From the NCBI RefSeq assembly GCF_009765215.1, contig NZ_VLNV01000008.1:1-64000 (forward strand): a stretch of DNA of 64,000 bases, read 5' to 3'. The DNA comes from Lysobacter prati. Its GTDB lineage: Bacteria > Pseudomonadota > Gammaproteobacteria > Xanthomonadales > Xanthomonadaceae. Both the position numbers and the translations under genes were made by a program. The first letter of the stretch is position 1; each line of letters begins with the position of its first letter. Below, piece after piece: positions 25,803 to 35,066 of the stretch. The notes under the pieces were generated by a model. It worked only from the letters and a program-made list of their open reading frames with translations. It did not search any database and was not told where the DNA came from.

Positions 25803-27209
25803 TTAGGCCCCGGCCGGCACTTTTGCAAGGGCCGCGTCGATGCGCGCCACGGCCTCGCCCTGCCCCGCCAGGTAGACGGTCTGGGAGATGTCCGGGCTGA
25901 CCTGCGTGCCGGTGATCGCCACGCGCAGCGGCTGGGCAACCTTGCCCATGCCGATGGCGAGCGCTTCGGCCGTCTCGTGCAGGGCCGCCGACACGCTCTC
26001 GGCGCTCCACTGCGAAAGAGCTGCCAGTCGCTCGCGCGCATCGGCCAGCGGCGCGCGCGCGGCCGCGCCCAGGTGCTTGGCGACCGCGGCATCGTCGTAA
26101 TGCGTGAGCGGCTGGAACCACACCGCGGCGCGCTCGGCCATCTCCTTGAGCGTCTGCACGCGGTCGCGCAGGGCGATGACGACGTCCTTCGCCGCCGGCC
26201 CCTTGTCGAGGTCGAAGCCTTGCTCGCGCAGGTGCCAATCCAGATGCTCGCCGACCTCGGCCGGGTCGTCGGACTTCAGGTACTGCTGGTTGAGCCAGCC
26301 GAGCTTGGCCGGATCCAGGCGCGAGGCCTTGGAATTGACGTCCTTGAGATCGAACAACTCGGTCATCTGCGCGATCGAGAACACTTCCTGGTCGCCGTGC
26401 GACCAGCCCAACCGCACCAGGTAGTTGAGCAGCGCGTGCGGCAGGTAGCCCATGTCGCGATACTGCATGACGTCGGCGGCGCCGGTGCGCTTGGACAACT
26501 TGGCGCCTTCCGGGTCGAGGATCATCGGCAGGTGGGCGAAATACGGGACTTCGGCTCCCAGCGCGCGATAGATGTTGATCTGGCGCGGGGTGTTGTTGAC
26601 GTGGTCGTCGCCGCGCACGACATCGGTGATGCCCATGTCGAGATCGTCGACCACCACCGCGAAGTTGTAGGTGGGATAGCCGTCGGAACGGAAAATCACC
26701 AGATCGTCGAGCTCACCGTTGGCGAACTCGATGCGACCCTTGACCTTGTCGTCCCAGCCGACGACACCGTCGTACGGGTTCTTGAAGCGGATGACGCGGT
26801 TGGGATCCTCGCGATAGCCTTCGTTTCGCTCGCGGTAGGCGCCGTTGTAGCGCGGCTTGTCCCCGGCAATGATGGCGGCCTCGCGCATGGCCTCCAGCTC
26901 GGCCTTGGTCTCGTAGGCGTAGTACGCAGTGCCGGCCGCGACCATCTGCTCGGCGACCTCGCGGTAGCGATCCAGGCGCTGGGTCTGGTAGATCGGGCCT
27001 TCGTCGTAGCCAAGCCCAAGCCAGTCCATCGCCTCCAGGATCGCGTCAATCGCCGCCTGCGTGCTGCGCTCGCGGTCGGTGTCCTCCACGCGCAGGATGA
27101 ACTGCCCGCCGCGACGCCGTGCTTCCAGCCAGCAGTACAGCGCGGTGCGCGCGCCGCCGATGTGCAGGTAGCCGGTGGGACTGGGGGCGAAACGGGTACG
27201 GCAGCTCAT
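25803..27209 (-). CDS. gltX: Glutamate-tRNA ligase
   Basis: Charges tRNA-Glu in the cytoplasm. The 468-residue class I synthetase has the HIGH-type motif [17 protein letters not shown] and the KMSKS-type motif KLSKRTGA, plus the fold segment [11 protein letters not shown]. Length is normal. A TAAAAT hexamer on the minus strand (27244-27239) leaves a leader of about 25 nt. It is divergent from lpxH, with a short repeat in the gap. It is followed about 30 bp later by zur, possibly co-transcribed. Confidence 0.96.
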   Translation of the reverse strand: MSCRTRFAPSPTGYLHIGGARTALYCWLEARRRGGQFILRVEDTDRERSTQAAIDAILEAMDWLGLGYDEGPIYQTQRLDRYREVAEQMVAAGTAYYAYETKAELEAMREAAIIAGDKPRYNGAYRERNEGYREDPNRVIRFKNPYDGVVGWDDKVKGRIEFANGELDDLVIFRSDGYPTYNFAVVVDDLDMGITDVVRGDDHVNNTPRQINIYRALGAEVPYFAHLPMILDPEGAKLSKRTGAADVMQYRDMGYLPHALLNYLVRLGWSHGDQEVFSIAQMTELFDLKDVNSKASRLDPAKLGWLNQQYLKSDDPAEVGEHLDWHLREQGFDLDKGPAAKDVVIALRDRVQTLKEMAERAAVWFQPLTHYDDAAVAKHLGAAARAPLADARERLAALSQWSAESVSAALHETAEALAIGMGKVAQPLRVAITGTQVSPDISQTVYLAGQGEAVARIDAALAKVPAGA

Positions 27210-27279
27210 GCGGGGGGCTCGGACGGCGGAAAGCGGAGATTTTACCGGAGTGGGGGCCTTGGTACCGGTTCAGACCACC

Positions 27280-27320
27280 GTTCGTCCTGAGCGTAGCGCC
27301 GCAGGCGGGAAGTCGAAGGG
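27280..27320. repeat. GTTCGTCCTGAGCG...AAGTCGAAGG repeat
   Basis: The arms GTTCGTCCTGAGCGTAGCG and GGAAGTCGAAGG enclose a small variable middle (CCGCAGGCGG). Two inverted copies lie at 37379-37481. Confidence 0.7.
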
Positions 27321-27350
27321 CCCACAGGCCGCAGCCGCAACGCCGTGCCC

Positions 27351-27356
27351 TAGAAT
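27351..27356 (+). promoter_or_regulatory. -10-like hexamer TAGAAT of lpxH
   Basis: TAGAAT ends 6 nt before the lpxH ATG with no ribosome-binding site, matching a leaderless start. Confidence 0.45.
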
Positions 27357-27362
27357 CCCGCC

Positions 27363-28097
27363 ATGACCACCTTGTTCATTTCCGACCTCCACCTCGACGC
27401 CGAGCGTCCGCAGATCACCCAGCTGTTTGGCCAGTTCATCCGCAACGAAGCCCGTGGTTCCGATGCGCTGTACATCCTCGGCGACCTGTTCGAAGCCTGG
27501 GTCGGCGACGACGACCCGTCCAACACCGGCGCCTTCGTCGCCAGCGAGCTGCACGCACTGCACCAGTCGGGCGTGCCGGTGTATTTCATCCGCGGCAATC
27601 GCGACTTCCTGCTGGGCGAGGACTTCGCCCGTCGTGCCGGCGCGCGGATCCTGCCGGATCCGTCGGTGGTGATGCTGTACGGCCGCCCGACGCTGGTGCA
27701 GCACGGCGACCTGCTGTGCACCGACGATGTCGCCTACCAGCAGTTCCGCGCGCAGACGCGCCATCCGCAGTGGCAGGCGCAGTTCCTGTCGCAACCGCTG
27801 GCCGCTCGCATCGCCTTTGCCCAGCAGGCACGCGCGGCCAGCAAGGCGCACCAGAGCGGGCTCAAGACGCAGGGCACGATGGAAACGATCACCGATGTCG
27901 CACCGGCGACGGTGGCGGGCACCTTCAGCCGCTACGGCATCGACACGATGATCCACGGCCATACCCATCGACCGGCGATGCATGAACTGGACGTCGATGG
28001 ACATGCCTGCCTGCGCATCGTGCTGGGCGACTGGTACGACCAGGGCTCGGTGCTGCGGGTGAATCCGGATGGTTACGACTTGCAGGCGATTGGCTGA
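27363..28097 (+). CDS. lpxH: UDP-2,3-diacylglucosamine diphosphatase
   Basis: Lipid A pathway: hydrolyses UDP-2,3-diacylglucosamine to lipid X and UMP at the inner membrane face. The 244-residue metallophosphoesterase shows the manganese motifs in order: [38 protein letters not shown] and HGHTHRPA. Length is typical. It starts 154 bp from gltX, and its end lies 8 bp from the convergent DUF455 gene. Confidence 0.96.
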   Translation: MTTLFISDLHLDAERPQITQLFGQFIRNEARGSDALYILGDLFEAWVGDDDPSNTGAFVASELHALHQSGVPVYFIRGNRDFLLGEDFARRAGARILPDPSVVMLYGRPTLVQHGDLLCTDDVAYQQFRAQTRHPQWQAQFLSQPLAARIAFAQQARAASKAHQSGLKTQGTMETITDVAPATVAGTFSRYGIDTMIHGHTHRPAMHELDVDGHACLRIVLGDWYDQGSVLRVNPDGYDLQAIG

Positions 28098-28105
28098 GAC
28101 GGGGG

Positions 28106-28912
28106 TTATCCCGCCAGCTTTTCCAGCGCCGCCAGCTCTTCGTCGTCGAATCCGGCCGCACTGCGCGCGGAGTGATTGAACGGGCCGTACAGCACCGCCC
28201 GCGCGTACTCGGCAAGCAACTCGCGGAAACGTGGCGCAGGCGCAACGCCGGCGCGCTCGCAATACCAGCGGAACCAGCGCGAACCGGCGGCGACGTGCGC
28301 GACTTCCTCGCGCAGGATCACTTCGAGGATGTCGGCCGTGGCGTCATCGCCGAGCGAGCGCAGCTTGACGATCATCGCCGGTGTGACATCGAGGCCACGT
28401 GCCTCCAGCACGCGCGGCACCAGCGCCATCCGCGCCAGGCCATCGTGTGCGGTCTTCTCGGCCATCTCCCACAGGCCGTTGTGCGCATCGAAGTCCCCAT
28501 AGTCGCGGCCGAACTCCTGCAGGCGTGCGCGCAGCATCGCGAAGTGGCGCGCCTCGTCGGCGGCCACGCTTACCCAGTCGGCGTAAAAATCGGCGGGCAT
28601 GCCGCGGAACCGGTACGCCGCATCCCACGCGAGATCAATCGCGTTGAACTCGATGTGGGCAATGGCGTGTACGAACGCCGCGCGACCGTCGCTGGTGCCG
28701 AAGCCGCGCCTGGGAAGGTCGCGTGGATGCACCAGCAGCGGGCGCTCAGGCCGCCCGGGCATCCGGATCGCTTCAGGCGCAGGCGCGTCCTCGTCGACGA
28801 CCAGCTTGCCGCGGGCGAAGGCTTCGGCCGCTGCAAACGTCAGCGCCAGCTTGTCGTCCGGCGTGGACGCATCGAGACAGGCCCGCGCGGCGGAGAACAG
28901 CGAGCCTTCCAT
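28106..28912 (-). CDS. DUF455 ferritin-like protein
   Basis: The 268-residue protein has a ferritin-like four-helix fold with potential di-iron ligands: HAIAHIEFNAIDLAWD, VAADEARHFAMLRARL and REEVAHVAAGSRWFRWYC. This family is related to tRNA hydroxylases of the MiaE type, but no function is established for it here. The start MEGSLFSAARACLD lies 7 nt after the rraB stop; a longer reading would overlap rraB. It closes a minus-strand run with folC, cvpA and purF. Confidence 0.85.
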   Translation of the reverse strand: MEGSLFSAARACLDASTPDDKLALTFAAAEAFARGKLVVDEDAPAPEAIRMPGRPERPLLVHPRDLPRRGFGTSDGRAAFVHAIAHIEFNAIDLAWDAAYRFRGMPADFYADWVSVAADEARHFAMLRARLQEFGRDYGDFDAHNGLWEMAEKTAHDGLARMALVPRVLEARGLDVTPAMIVKLRSLGDDATADILEVILREEVAHVAAGSRWFRWYCERAGVAPAPRFRELLAEYARAVLYGPFNHSARSAAGFDDEELAALEKLAG

Positions 28913-28919
28913 GTCCGCC

Positions 28920-29276
28920 TCAGTGCGCGGTTTCGTCCGCGGGCGGGCAACCCCAACCATCGGCATAGCCGCGGTGCGACTCCGCCAGCTCGCCCAGCTG
29001 CAGCTCCAGCGCGGTGATGGCCGCGTGCGACGGCGCCATCACCCGAATCACGCAGACCTGCCAGATGCCTTCCTCGTCCTCTTCGGCGTCCTCGACCATC
29101 AGGTCGGGCAATGCGGCGGCGGCTTCAACGAAGGCGTCGGCATCGCTCTGCTCGGCGAACACGTGGAAGAACTCGATGCCGCGCGGCACGTCCAGGTCGT
29201 CACCGTCGTCGAGCATCTGCCGCAGCACCTGGCCGTTCTCGTCGTCGGGGATCATCATTCGGCGAAGTTCGTGCAT
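28920..29276 (-). CDS. rraB: RNase E inhibitor protein (RraB family)
   Basis: RraB proteins bind the C-terminal region of RNase E and slow RNA decay. The 118-residue acidic protein has the family pattern DENGQVLRQMLDDGDDL, then GIEFFHVFAEQSDADAFVEA, and the conserved end HRGYADGWGC. Its start is 3 nt after the purF stop, so translation is likely coupled. Family assignment rests on motif reading. Confidence 0.83.
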   Translation of the reverse strand: MHELRRMMIPDDENGQVLRQMLDDGDDLDVPRGIEFFHVFAEQSDADAFVEAAAALPDLMVEDAEEDEEGIWQVCVIRVMAPSHAAITALELQLGELAESHRGYADGWGCPPADETAH

Positions 29277-29279
29277 GGC

Positions 29280-30746
29280 TCAGGCCCTCCGCGTCTTCTT
29301 GGCTTCATCCGAGCGCAATTGCTTGATGCGTTCGAAGTAACCCGGCTCGATACCGGTGACATATTCGCCGTTGAAGCACGACGAATCGAAATACTCGATG
29401 TTGTGCTTCGGGCCCGAGACCGCCTCTTCCAGGTCGGACAGGTCCTGGTAGATCAGCCAGTCGCAGCCGAGCAGCGTCTGCACTTCTTCGTCGGTACGGT
29501 CGTGCGCGACCAGTTCTTCGGCCGACGGCATGTCGATGCCGTAGACGTTGGGGTAGCGCACCGGCGGTGCGGCCGAGGCGAGGTAGACCTTTCGCGCACC
29601 GGCGTCGCGCGCCATCTGCACGATCTGCTTGGACGTGGTGCCGCGCACGATCGAATCGTCGACCAGCAGCACCACGCGGTTGCGGAACTCCAGCGGGATC
29701 GGATTGAGCTTGCGGCGCACCGACTTCGCGCGCTCGCCCTGCCCCGGCATGATGAAGGTGCGGCCGACGTAGCGGTTCTTGATGAAACCTTCGCGGTACT
29801 TCACGCCCAGCACGTTGGAGATTTCCAGCGCGGCGTCGCGCGAGGTGTCCGGGATCGGGATCACGGTGTCGATGTCGTGGTCCGGGCGCAGGCGCAGGAT
29901 CTTCTCGCCGAGCTTCTGGCCCATGCGCATGCGCGCCTTGTGCACCGAAACCTCGTCCATCATCGAGTCGGGACGGGCGAAGTAGACGTATTCGAAGATG
30001 CACGGCGTGTGCATGCGCGGCTCGGCGCACTGGCGCGTGAACAATTCACCACGCGGCGTGATCACGATCGCCTCGCCCGGGCGGACATCGCGCAGGCGCT
30101 CGAAACCGAGCAGGTCGAGGGCGACCGATTCGGACGCAACCGCATATTCGTCCTGGCCGTTGCCCTGGCGCTTGCCCAGCACCAGCGGACGGATGCCGTT
30201 GGGGTCGCGGAACGCGACCAGGCCCAGGCCAAGCACGGTGGCGACCACCGCGAAACCGCCGACGCAGCGCTTGTGCACGCCTTCGATGGCGCGGAACGTG
30301 GCCTCGGGGTTGAGCGCCTTCTGCGTGTCGAGCTCATGCGCGAACACGTTCAGCAGCACTTCCGAGTCCGACTCGGTATTGACGTTGCGACGGTCCTGCT
30401 CGAACACCTCGCGACGCAGCGCGTCGGTGTTGATCAGGTTGCCGTTGTGGGCCAGGGCGATGCCGAAGGGCGAGTTGACGTAAAAGGGCTGGGCCTCGTC
30501 GGAGCCCTCGCTGCCCGCGGTCGGGTAACGGCAATGGCCGATGCCGACGCGCCCTTCCAGCAGCGCCATCGCCTTGGCGTCGAAGACTTCGCTGACCAGG
30601 CCATTGCCCTTGTGCACCCGCAGCTTGCTGCCGTTGGCGGTGGCGATGCCGGCGGCGTCCTGGCCGCGATGCTGCAGCACCGTCAGGCCGTCGTAGAGCT
30701 GAGCCGCGACGTCGTTATGGCCGACGATACCGAGAATGCCGCACAT
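29280..30746 (-). CDS. purF: Amidophosphoribosyltransferase
   Basis: First committed step of purine synthesis: makes 5-phosphoribosylamine from PRPP and glutamine. The 488-residue protein begins [12 protein letters not shown], with Cys2 as the nucleophile after removal of Met, and has the glutaminase loop ([27 protein letters not shown]) and the PRPP motif [17 protein letters not shown]. Length is normal. It follows cvpA by 46 nt, as in the E. coli cvpA-purF order. Confidence 0.97.
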   Translation of the reverse strand: MCGILGIVGHNDVAAQLYDGLTVLQHRGQDAAGIATANGSKLRVHKGNGLVSEVFDAKAMALLEGRVGIGHCRYPTAGSEGSDEAQPFYVNSPFGIALAHNGNLINTDALRREVFEQDRRNVNTESDSEVLLNVFAHELDTQKALNPEATFRAIEGVHKRCVGGFAVVATVLGLGLVAFRDPNGIRPLVLGKRQGNGQDEYAVASESVALDLLGFERLRDVRPGEAIVITPRGELFTRQCAEPRMHTPCIFEYVYFARPDSMMDEVSVHKARMRMGQKLGEKILRLRPDHDIDTVIPIPDTSRDAALEISNVLGVKYREGFIKNRYVGRTFIMPGQGERAKSVRRKLNPIPLEFRNRVVLLVDDSIVRGTTSKQIVQMARDAGARKVYLASAAPPVRYPNVYGIDMPSAEELVAHDRTDEEVQTLLGCDWLIYQDLSDLEEAVSGPKHNIEYFDSSCFNGEYVTGIEPGYFERIKQLRSDEAKKTRRA

Positions 30747-30792
30747 GGTGATGAGTCCTGCTGAGTAAAGAGGGTTGTTGCGAGCGCGGCCG

Positions 30793-31365
30793 TCAGGCCT
30801 CGCTTACCGGCGCAGGCAGGGCCTGCCCGGAGTCATGTGCCGGCGATTGCGGTGCCGGTAGTGCTTCTTCACGACCATCCAGGTCGACTTGCGCGGCCAC
30901 CCAGTCGGGCAGCCAGGTGCGCAGCCACTGCGCACCCGGAACGAACACCGGCACTACCTGCGAGCGCTGCCACTGCGGCTCGCTCGGCATCGCCGTCAGG
31001 CCCAGCAGCAACACCAGCGCGCAGGCGACGAACGCACCACGCGCCAGGCCCAGTGCCAGGCCCAGCAACCGGTCCAGCCCGGACAGGCCGACCGACTGCA
31101 CCAGCTTTCGTACCAGCCAGCCCACCAGGCCGACCACGATCAACACGCCGATGAAACTCAGTGCGTAACCGGCGAGCAGCTCGCCGGGACCGGCGTCGCC
31201 ATCACCGGCCAGAACCAGCGCGACCTGCGCTCCGAACCGGAACGCCGCCCACCCGGCCAGCACCCAGGCCGCCAGCGAGGCCAGCACGCCGACGAACCCG
31301 CGCATCAGCCCGAAGAGGGCCGATGCACCCACCACCGCCAGCAGCACCCAGTCAAACGCGCTCAT
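30793..31365 (-). CDS. cvpA: CvpA-family membrane protein
   Basis: The 190-residue protein has about four transmembrane helices ([20 protein letters not shown] at the start, [37 protein letters not shown]), with a polar tail rich in Pro and Ala. The family is linked to colicin V production and envelope homeostasis; its molecular role is unclear. MSAFDWVLL was chosen as start because family members begin this way; an ATG 4 codons upstream is also in frame. It lies between the SPOR gene and purF. Confidence 0.9.
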   Translation of the reverse strand: MSAFDWVLLAVVGASALFGLMRGFVGVLASLAAWVLAGWAAFRFGAQVALVLAGDGDAGPGELLAGYALSFIGVLIVVGLVGWLVRKLVQSVGLSGLDRLLGLALGLARGAFVACALVLLLGLTAMPSEPQWQRSQVVPVFVPGAQWLRTWLPDWVAAQVDLDGREEALPAPQSPAHDSGQALPAPVSEA

Positions 31366-31423
31366 GGGGTGCCCCACTCACTTGGTGCGCCACTCGCTCA
31401 TGGTCTGCCCGCCCTAGATGGGG

Positions 31424-32470
31424 TCAGGGGTGCGGTCGGACAATGCCGCCGACGCCGAGCTTCGCCGCGACCTGGCCCTTGAGCTGGTCGGCGTCGGCAC
31501 GGCTGGCCACCGGCCCGACCCGGACCCGGTTGAGCACGCCCTTGTCGGTCCGGACCTGTTCGACGAAAGCGCTGAACCCGGCCGCGCGGGCGCGATCGCG
31601 CAGCTTGCCGGCTTCCTCGGCGCTGCCGAACGCACCCAGCTGCACGGCAAACCCGCTATCGGCGGCCGCCGGCCTGGCCGGCGCTGCCGCCGGGGCGGCG
31701 CTGGCGACCGTGGTCGGTGCCGGCTTGGTCACGGGTTTGGCGGGGGCCTCGACGGCAGGCTTGGCCGCCGGCTTGGTCGGCTCCGGCGGCAACGGTGCCG
31801 GTCGCGTCGCCGGGGTCGAATCGGCCAGCGGTACCGCTGCCGACACCGCCGGTGCGGGCTGCACCGCCGCGGTCTGCGCTGCCGGCGCTGCGGCATCCGC
31901 ATCCGCGTCAGCATTCAGGGTCACGACCTTGGCGCCGACGTCGCTGCGCACGCGCGCCGATTGCAGGCGCGCGGCCTCGGCTTCGGCCTGGGTCGCATAC
32001 GGTCCAATGCGAACGCGATAGAGGGTGCGGCCAGCGCTGCCCGGCGCTGCCTCCTGGAAAGCGGGTAACTGCGCGGAGGCCAGTGCCTTGACCACCCGGT
32101 CGGCGTCGGCCGCGGAGGCGTAGCTGCCAAAACTCACGGCGAAATCGCCACCGGCGGTACCGACAGGCGCGGGCGTGGTGTCAGTGGGCGAGGCCGCGGC
32201 AGTCGCGCCGTTCGTGGTATCGACCGTGGGCAGCCTGTCGGCATCGCCGGCGTCCATTCCGACCGCGCCACCTTGCGGGGCCTGGCCGGGGGTCACCAAT
32301 GGCAACTCGCGCGTCTCGAATTCGCCCTGCGGGGCATCGGGAAGCTTGAGGGGAACGTCGGAGGCTCCGCTTTCGGGCGCCGGGCCCTTGATCAGCATTG
32401 GCAGGAAGATCACCGCCAGCGCGACCAGTACCGTCGCGCCAATCAGTCGCTGTTTCAGGGCAGGTTCCAT
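31424..32470 (-). CDS. Membrane-anchored protein with two SPOR domains (DedD-like)
   Basis: SPOR domains bind denuded glycan at the division septum. The 348-residue protein has one transmembrane helix (LIGATVLVALAVIFLPMLI, residues 9-27), a first SPOR-type repeat at about 108-185 (FAVSFGSYASAADADRVV, YRVRIGPYATQAEAEAA), a Pro/Ala/Lys-rich linker (190-270) and a second at 273-345 (FAVQLGAFGSAEEAGKL, RVRVGPVASRADADQL). E. coli DedD has only one. Position between folC and cvpA is the dedD position in the E. coli folC-dedD-cvpA-purF order. The start was taken at MEPALKQRL. Confidence 0.88.
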   Translation of the reverse strand: MEPALKQRLIGATVLVALAVIFLPMLIKGPAPESGASDVPLKLPDAPQGEFETRELPLVTPGQAPQGGAVGMDAGDADRLPTVDTTNGATAAASPTDTTPAPVGTAGGDFAVSFGSYASAADADRVVKALASAQLPAFQEAAPGSAGRTLYRVRIGPYATQAEAEAARLQSARVRSDVGAKVVTLNADADADAAAPAAQTAAVQPAPAVSAAVPLADSTPATRPAPLPPEPTKPAAKPAVEAPAKPVTKPAPTTVASAAPAAAPARPAAADSGFAVQLGAFGSAEEAGKLRDRARAAGFSAFVEQVRTDKGVLNRVRVGPVASRADADQLKGQVAAKLGVGGIVRPHP

Positions 32471-32565
32471 CGGGTCTCGCACACCGCAGGCGGATTGCCG
32501 TGCGAATTATACCCTCGCCGCCCGCCGTGACCGCGACCGGGCGCAAAGGAATCGCGCCGCACCGT

Positions 32566-33855
32566 TCAGTCGCGACCGAGCCACTCCAGCGCGGCGGCAG
32601 CGGTATGGAACGAACCGAACACCAGCACGCGATCGCCCGGAGCGGCCTTCGCATGCGCCTGTCGCAGCGCGTCCTCGACCTGCTCATGACGCGTTGCCGT
32701 CGCTGCCGCGGTGCCCTGCAAGCGCGTTGCCAGCGATTCGACGCTACCACCGCGCGGCCCGGCAAGGCCTGCCAGGTGCCAATGCGCCACCTGCGGTGCG
32801 ATCGCCTCGACCACCCCAGCCACGTCCTTGTCCGACAGCGCCGCATAGACCGCATGCACCGTGCCGGTGACGGGGTTGGCGGCCAGCCACGCCGACAACG
32901 CGCGCGCGGCCTGCGGGTTGTGGCCGACATCCACCACGATCTCGACGCCGTCGCGGTCGTAGCGCTGCAATCGACCACTGACTTGTGCGTTGGCGACACC
33001 TTCGGCGATGGCGGCACGGGGGACGGGTTTACCCAGCGCGCGCAGGGCCGCAATGGCGACGGCGGCATTGCGCAACTGCACCGGCGCTGCCAGGCGCGGC
33101 ATCGGCAGGTCCAGGCGGTAGCCGACCTCGCGCCAGCGCCAGCGCGGCGGAGGCGCGTTGCCATTGCCGTCGAGCTCGACGGGCAAGACCTCGAAGAAGA
33201 AATCGTTGCTGATGCGCCACGTCGACGCGCCGATTCGGTAGGCGTGGCCGAGCACGCTAGACGGCGGATCGTCATCGCCCAACACCAGCGCCTTGCCCAT
33301 CCGCGCGATCCCGACCTTCTCAGCGCCGATCGCCTCGCGGTCGTCGCCGAGGTAATCCTGGTGATCGAGGTCGACGGTGGTGACGACCGCGACATCGGCA
33401 TCGACCAGGTTGGTGGCATCCAGACGGCCACCCAGGCCGACCTCGAGGATCGCCAGGTCGAGGCCGGCGCGTTCGAACAGCCACAAGGCCGCCAGCGTCC
33501 CGTACTCGAAATAGGTCAGCTCGACCTCACCGCGGGCCGCCTCGATCACTTCAAAGGCGGCGATCAGGTCGGCATCACCGACGTCCACGCCGTCGATGCG
33601 GATGCGCTCGTTGTAGGCCAGCAGGTGCGGCGAGGTGTAGGCGCCGACCCTGCGGCCGGCGGCGCGGGCGATCGCCTCGATGAAGGCGACCGTGGATCCC
33701 TTGCCGTTGGTACCGCCGACGGTCACGACCTTTTTCGCCGGGCGCTTCAGACGCAGGCGCCCGGCGACCTCGCCGATGCGCTCCAGGCCCATGTCGATGG
33801 TTTTGGGGTGGATGCGCTCGATGTACTCGAGCCAGTCGGCAAGCGTGCGGGTCAT
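32566..33855 (-). CDS. folC: Bifunctional folylpolyglutamate synthase/dihydrofolate synthase
   Basis: Adds glutamate to dihydropteroate and to folates using ATP. The 429-residue Mur-ligase-fold protein has the P-loop TVGGTNGKGSTVAFIE, then GAYTSPHLLAYNERI, the metal-binding EVGLGGRLDATN and TVDLDHQDYLG, and VDVGHNPQAARAL. Length is typical. A minus-strand GATAAT hexamer (33867-33862) lies 6 nt before the ATG. It heads the folC-SPOR-cvpA-purF-rraB-DUF455 run. Confidence 0.95.
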   Translation of the reverse strand: MTRTLADWLEYIERIHPKTIDMGLERIGEVAGRLRLKRPAKKVVTVGGTNGKGSTVAFIEAIARAAGRRVGAYTSPHLLAYNERIRIDGVDVGDADLIAAFEVIEAARGEVELTYFEYGTLAALWLFERAGLDLAILEVGLGGRLDATNLVDADVAVVTTVDLDHQDYLGDDREAIGAEKVGIARMGKALVLGDDDPPSSVLGHAYRIGASTWRISNDFFFEVLPVELDGNGNAPPPRWRWREVGYRLDLPMPRLAAPVQLRNAAVAIAALRALGKPVPRAAIAEGVANAQVSGRLQRYDRDGVEIVVDVGHNPQAARALSAWLAANPVTGTVHAVYAALSDKDVAGVVEAIAPQVAHWHLAGLAGPRGGSVESLATRLQGTAAATATRHEQVEDALRQAHAKAAPGDRVLVFGSFHTAAAALEWLGRD

Positions 33856-33861
33856 CGCCGC

Positions 33862-33867
33862 ATTATC
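33862..33867 (-). promoter_or_regulatory. -10-like hexamer GATAAT of folC
   Basis: GATAAT on the minus strand ends 6 nt before the folC ATG, within the 27-bp gap to the upstream phosphatase gene. It would give folC its own leaderless promoter. Confidence 0.4.
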
Positions 33868-33882
33868 GCCTGTCGAGTTGGG

Positions 33883-34524
33883 TTACAGGGCCCGGTGCAC
33901 CGCTTCGCCGAACAGCAGCGTGTGGTGGCTGCAGTCGTTGAGGCGGACTACTTCGAGGTGATCGACGTCGGGCCCTTCCAGCAGGTTGATCGTCGTCGGC
34001 GCCTGGCGGAAGCCCCACAGCTTCGCCAGCGGGATGCCCAGCACGTGGCAGAGCAGCACGCGGTTGACCGCGTCGTGGGCGACCACCAGCAGCGTGTCGC
34101 CATCGCCCAGGCCCTCGGTTGCGCGGGCGAAGGCCGGCCAGGCGCGGTCGAACACGTGCTGCAGCGACTCGCCCTCCGGCATCAGCACCTCATGCGGCGC
34201 ATCGCGCCAGGCCTGCAGGCGCTCGCCGTCGCGCTCGCGGATCTCGCTGGCAAGCAGCCCTTCCCAGGTGCCGTGGGCGATTTCCATCAGGCCCGGATCG
34301 AGGGTCAGCGGCAGATCGCGCTCACCCAGCGCGAACTCGGCCGTCTGGCGGGCCCGCGTCAGCGGCGAGGCCACGGCGCGGGTGATCGGCAGATCGCGCA
34401 GGCGCTCACCCAGTGCACGCGCCTGGCCGATGCCGACCGGTGACAACGGGATGTCTTCCTGGCCCTGGTAGCGGCCTTCGGCGTTCCACGGCGTCTCGCC
34501 GTGACGGGCTAAGAGGATGCGCAT
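33883..34524 (-). CDS. Histidine phosphatase family protein (phosphoglycerate mutase-like)
   Basis: The 213-residue protein carries the RHG catalytic motif at its start (ILLARHGETPWNAEGRYQG) and the second His region (LLVVAHDAVNRVLLCHVLG), with ASPLTRARQTAE between. Members act as phosphatases or mutases on small substrates; the substrate here is not clear. It sits 27 bp upstream of folC on the same strand, so might be part of that transcript. It is divergent from the DUF3224 gene. Confidence 0.88.
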   Translation of the reverse strand: MRILLARHGETPWNAEGRYQGQEDIPLSPVGIGQARALGERLRDLPITRAVASPLTRARQTAEFALGERDLPLTLDPGLMEIAHGTWEGLLASEIRERDGERLQAWRDAPHEVLMPEGESLQHVFDRAWPAFARATEGLGDGDTLLVVAHDAVNRVLLCHVLGIPLAKLWGFRQAPTTINLLEGPDVDHLEVVRLNDCSHHTLLFGEAVHRAL

Positions 34525-34652
34525 GCTCTGGTCTGTGGGGACGACAGCCCAGCAGCCTAGGCAAATGCCGGCGGCGGCACAACCGTTGCACTGGCAACCG
34601 CCGGAGTCGTGAGCGACGATTCACGCCACACGACCGCGCAGGGAGCACGACC

Positions 34653-35057
34653 ATGGCACAACAGGTGAAGGGCGAATTCGAGGTCAAGCGCACACCGGAA
34701 GGCGGTTGCGACCTGGGCGATGGCGTCGTCGCCGGCCACTTCCGTTTCGACAAGCGCTTCCACGGCGCGCTCGATGCCACCGCGGTAGTGCACATGCTCG
34801 CGGTCGGCACCGAGGTCGAAGGTTCGGCGGCCTACGTCGCCGTCGAGCGCATCTCCGGCGCGCTCGAAGGCCGCGTCGGCGCCTTCCTCACCCAGCACAA
34901 CGGCACGCTCGACCGCGGCTCACCGACACTGACGGTGAGCGTGGTGCCGGACTCGGGCACCGGCGAGCTGAAGGGTCTCAGCGGGCGCATGACCATCGAC
35001 ATCCGCGATGGCGCGCACTTCTATACGTTCGACTACGAGTTGCCGCCGCAGGAGTGA
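34653..35057 (+). CDS. DUF3224-like protein
   Basis: The 134-residue protein resembles DUF3224, a small single-domain beta-barrel family of unknown role: GEFEVKRTPEG at the start, HFRFDKRFHGALDATAV, YVAVERISGALEGRVGAF, LTQHNGTL and SGRMTIDIRDGAHFYTFDY at the end. No signal peptide is present, so it should be cytoplasmic. GGGAG lies 8 nt before the ATG. It is convergent with the first S46 peptidase, 9 bp away. Confidence 0.82.
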   Translation: MAQQVKGEFEVKRTPEGGCDLGDGVVAGHFRFDKRFHGALDATAVVHMLAVGTEVEGSAAYVAVERISGALEGRVGAFLTQHNGTLDRGSPTLTVSVVPDSGTGELKGLSGRMTIDIRDGAHFYTFDYELPPQE

Positions 35058-35066
35058 GGCCTTGCC

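Noticed and set aside
28599-30764. Plus-strand open frame of 721 codons opposite purF, rraB and DUF455
   Set aside because: Shadow of three real genes on the other strand; no family-like motifs.
32398-34443. Plus-strand open frame of 681 codons opposite folC and neighbours
   Set aside because: Antisense to conserved folC with its P-loop; the frame lacks domain features.
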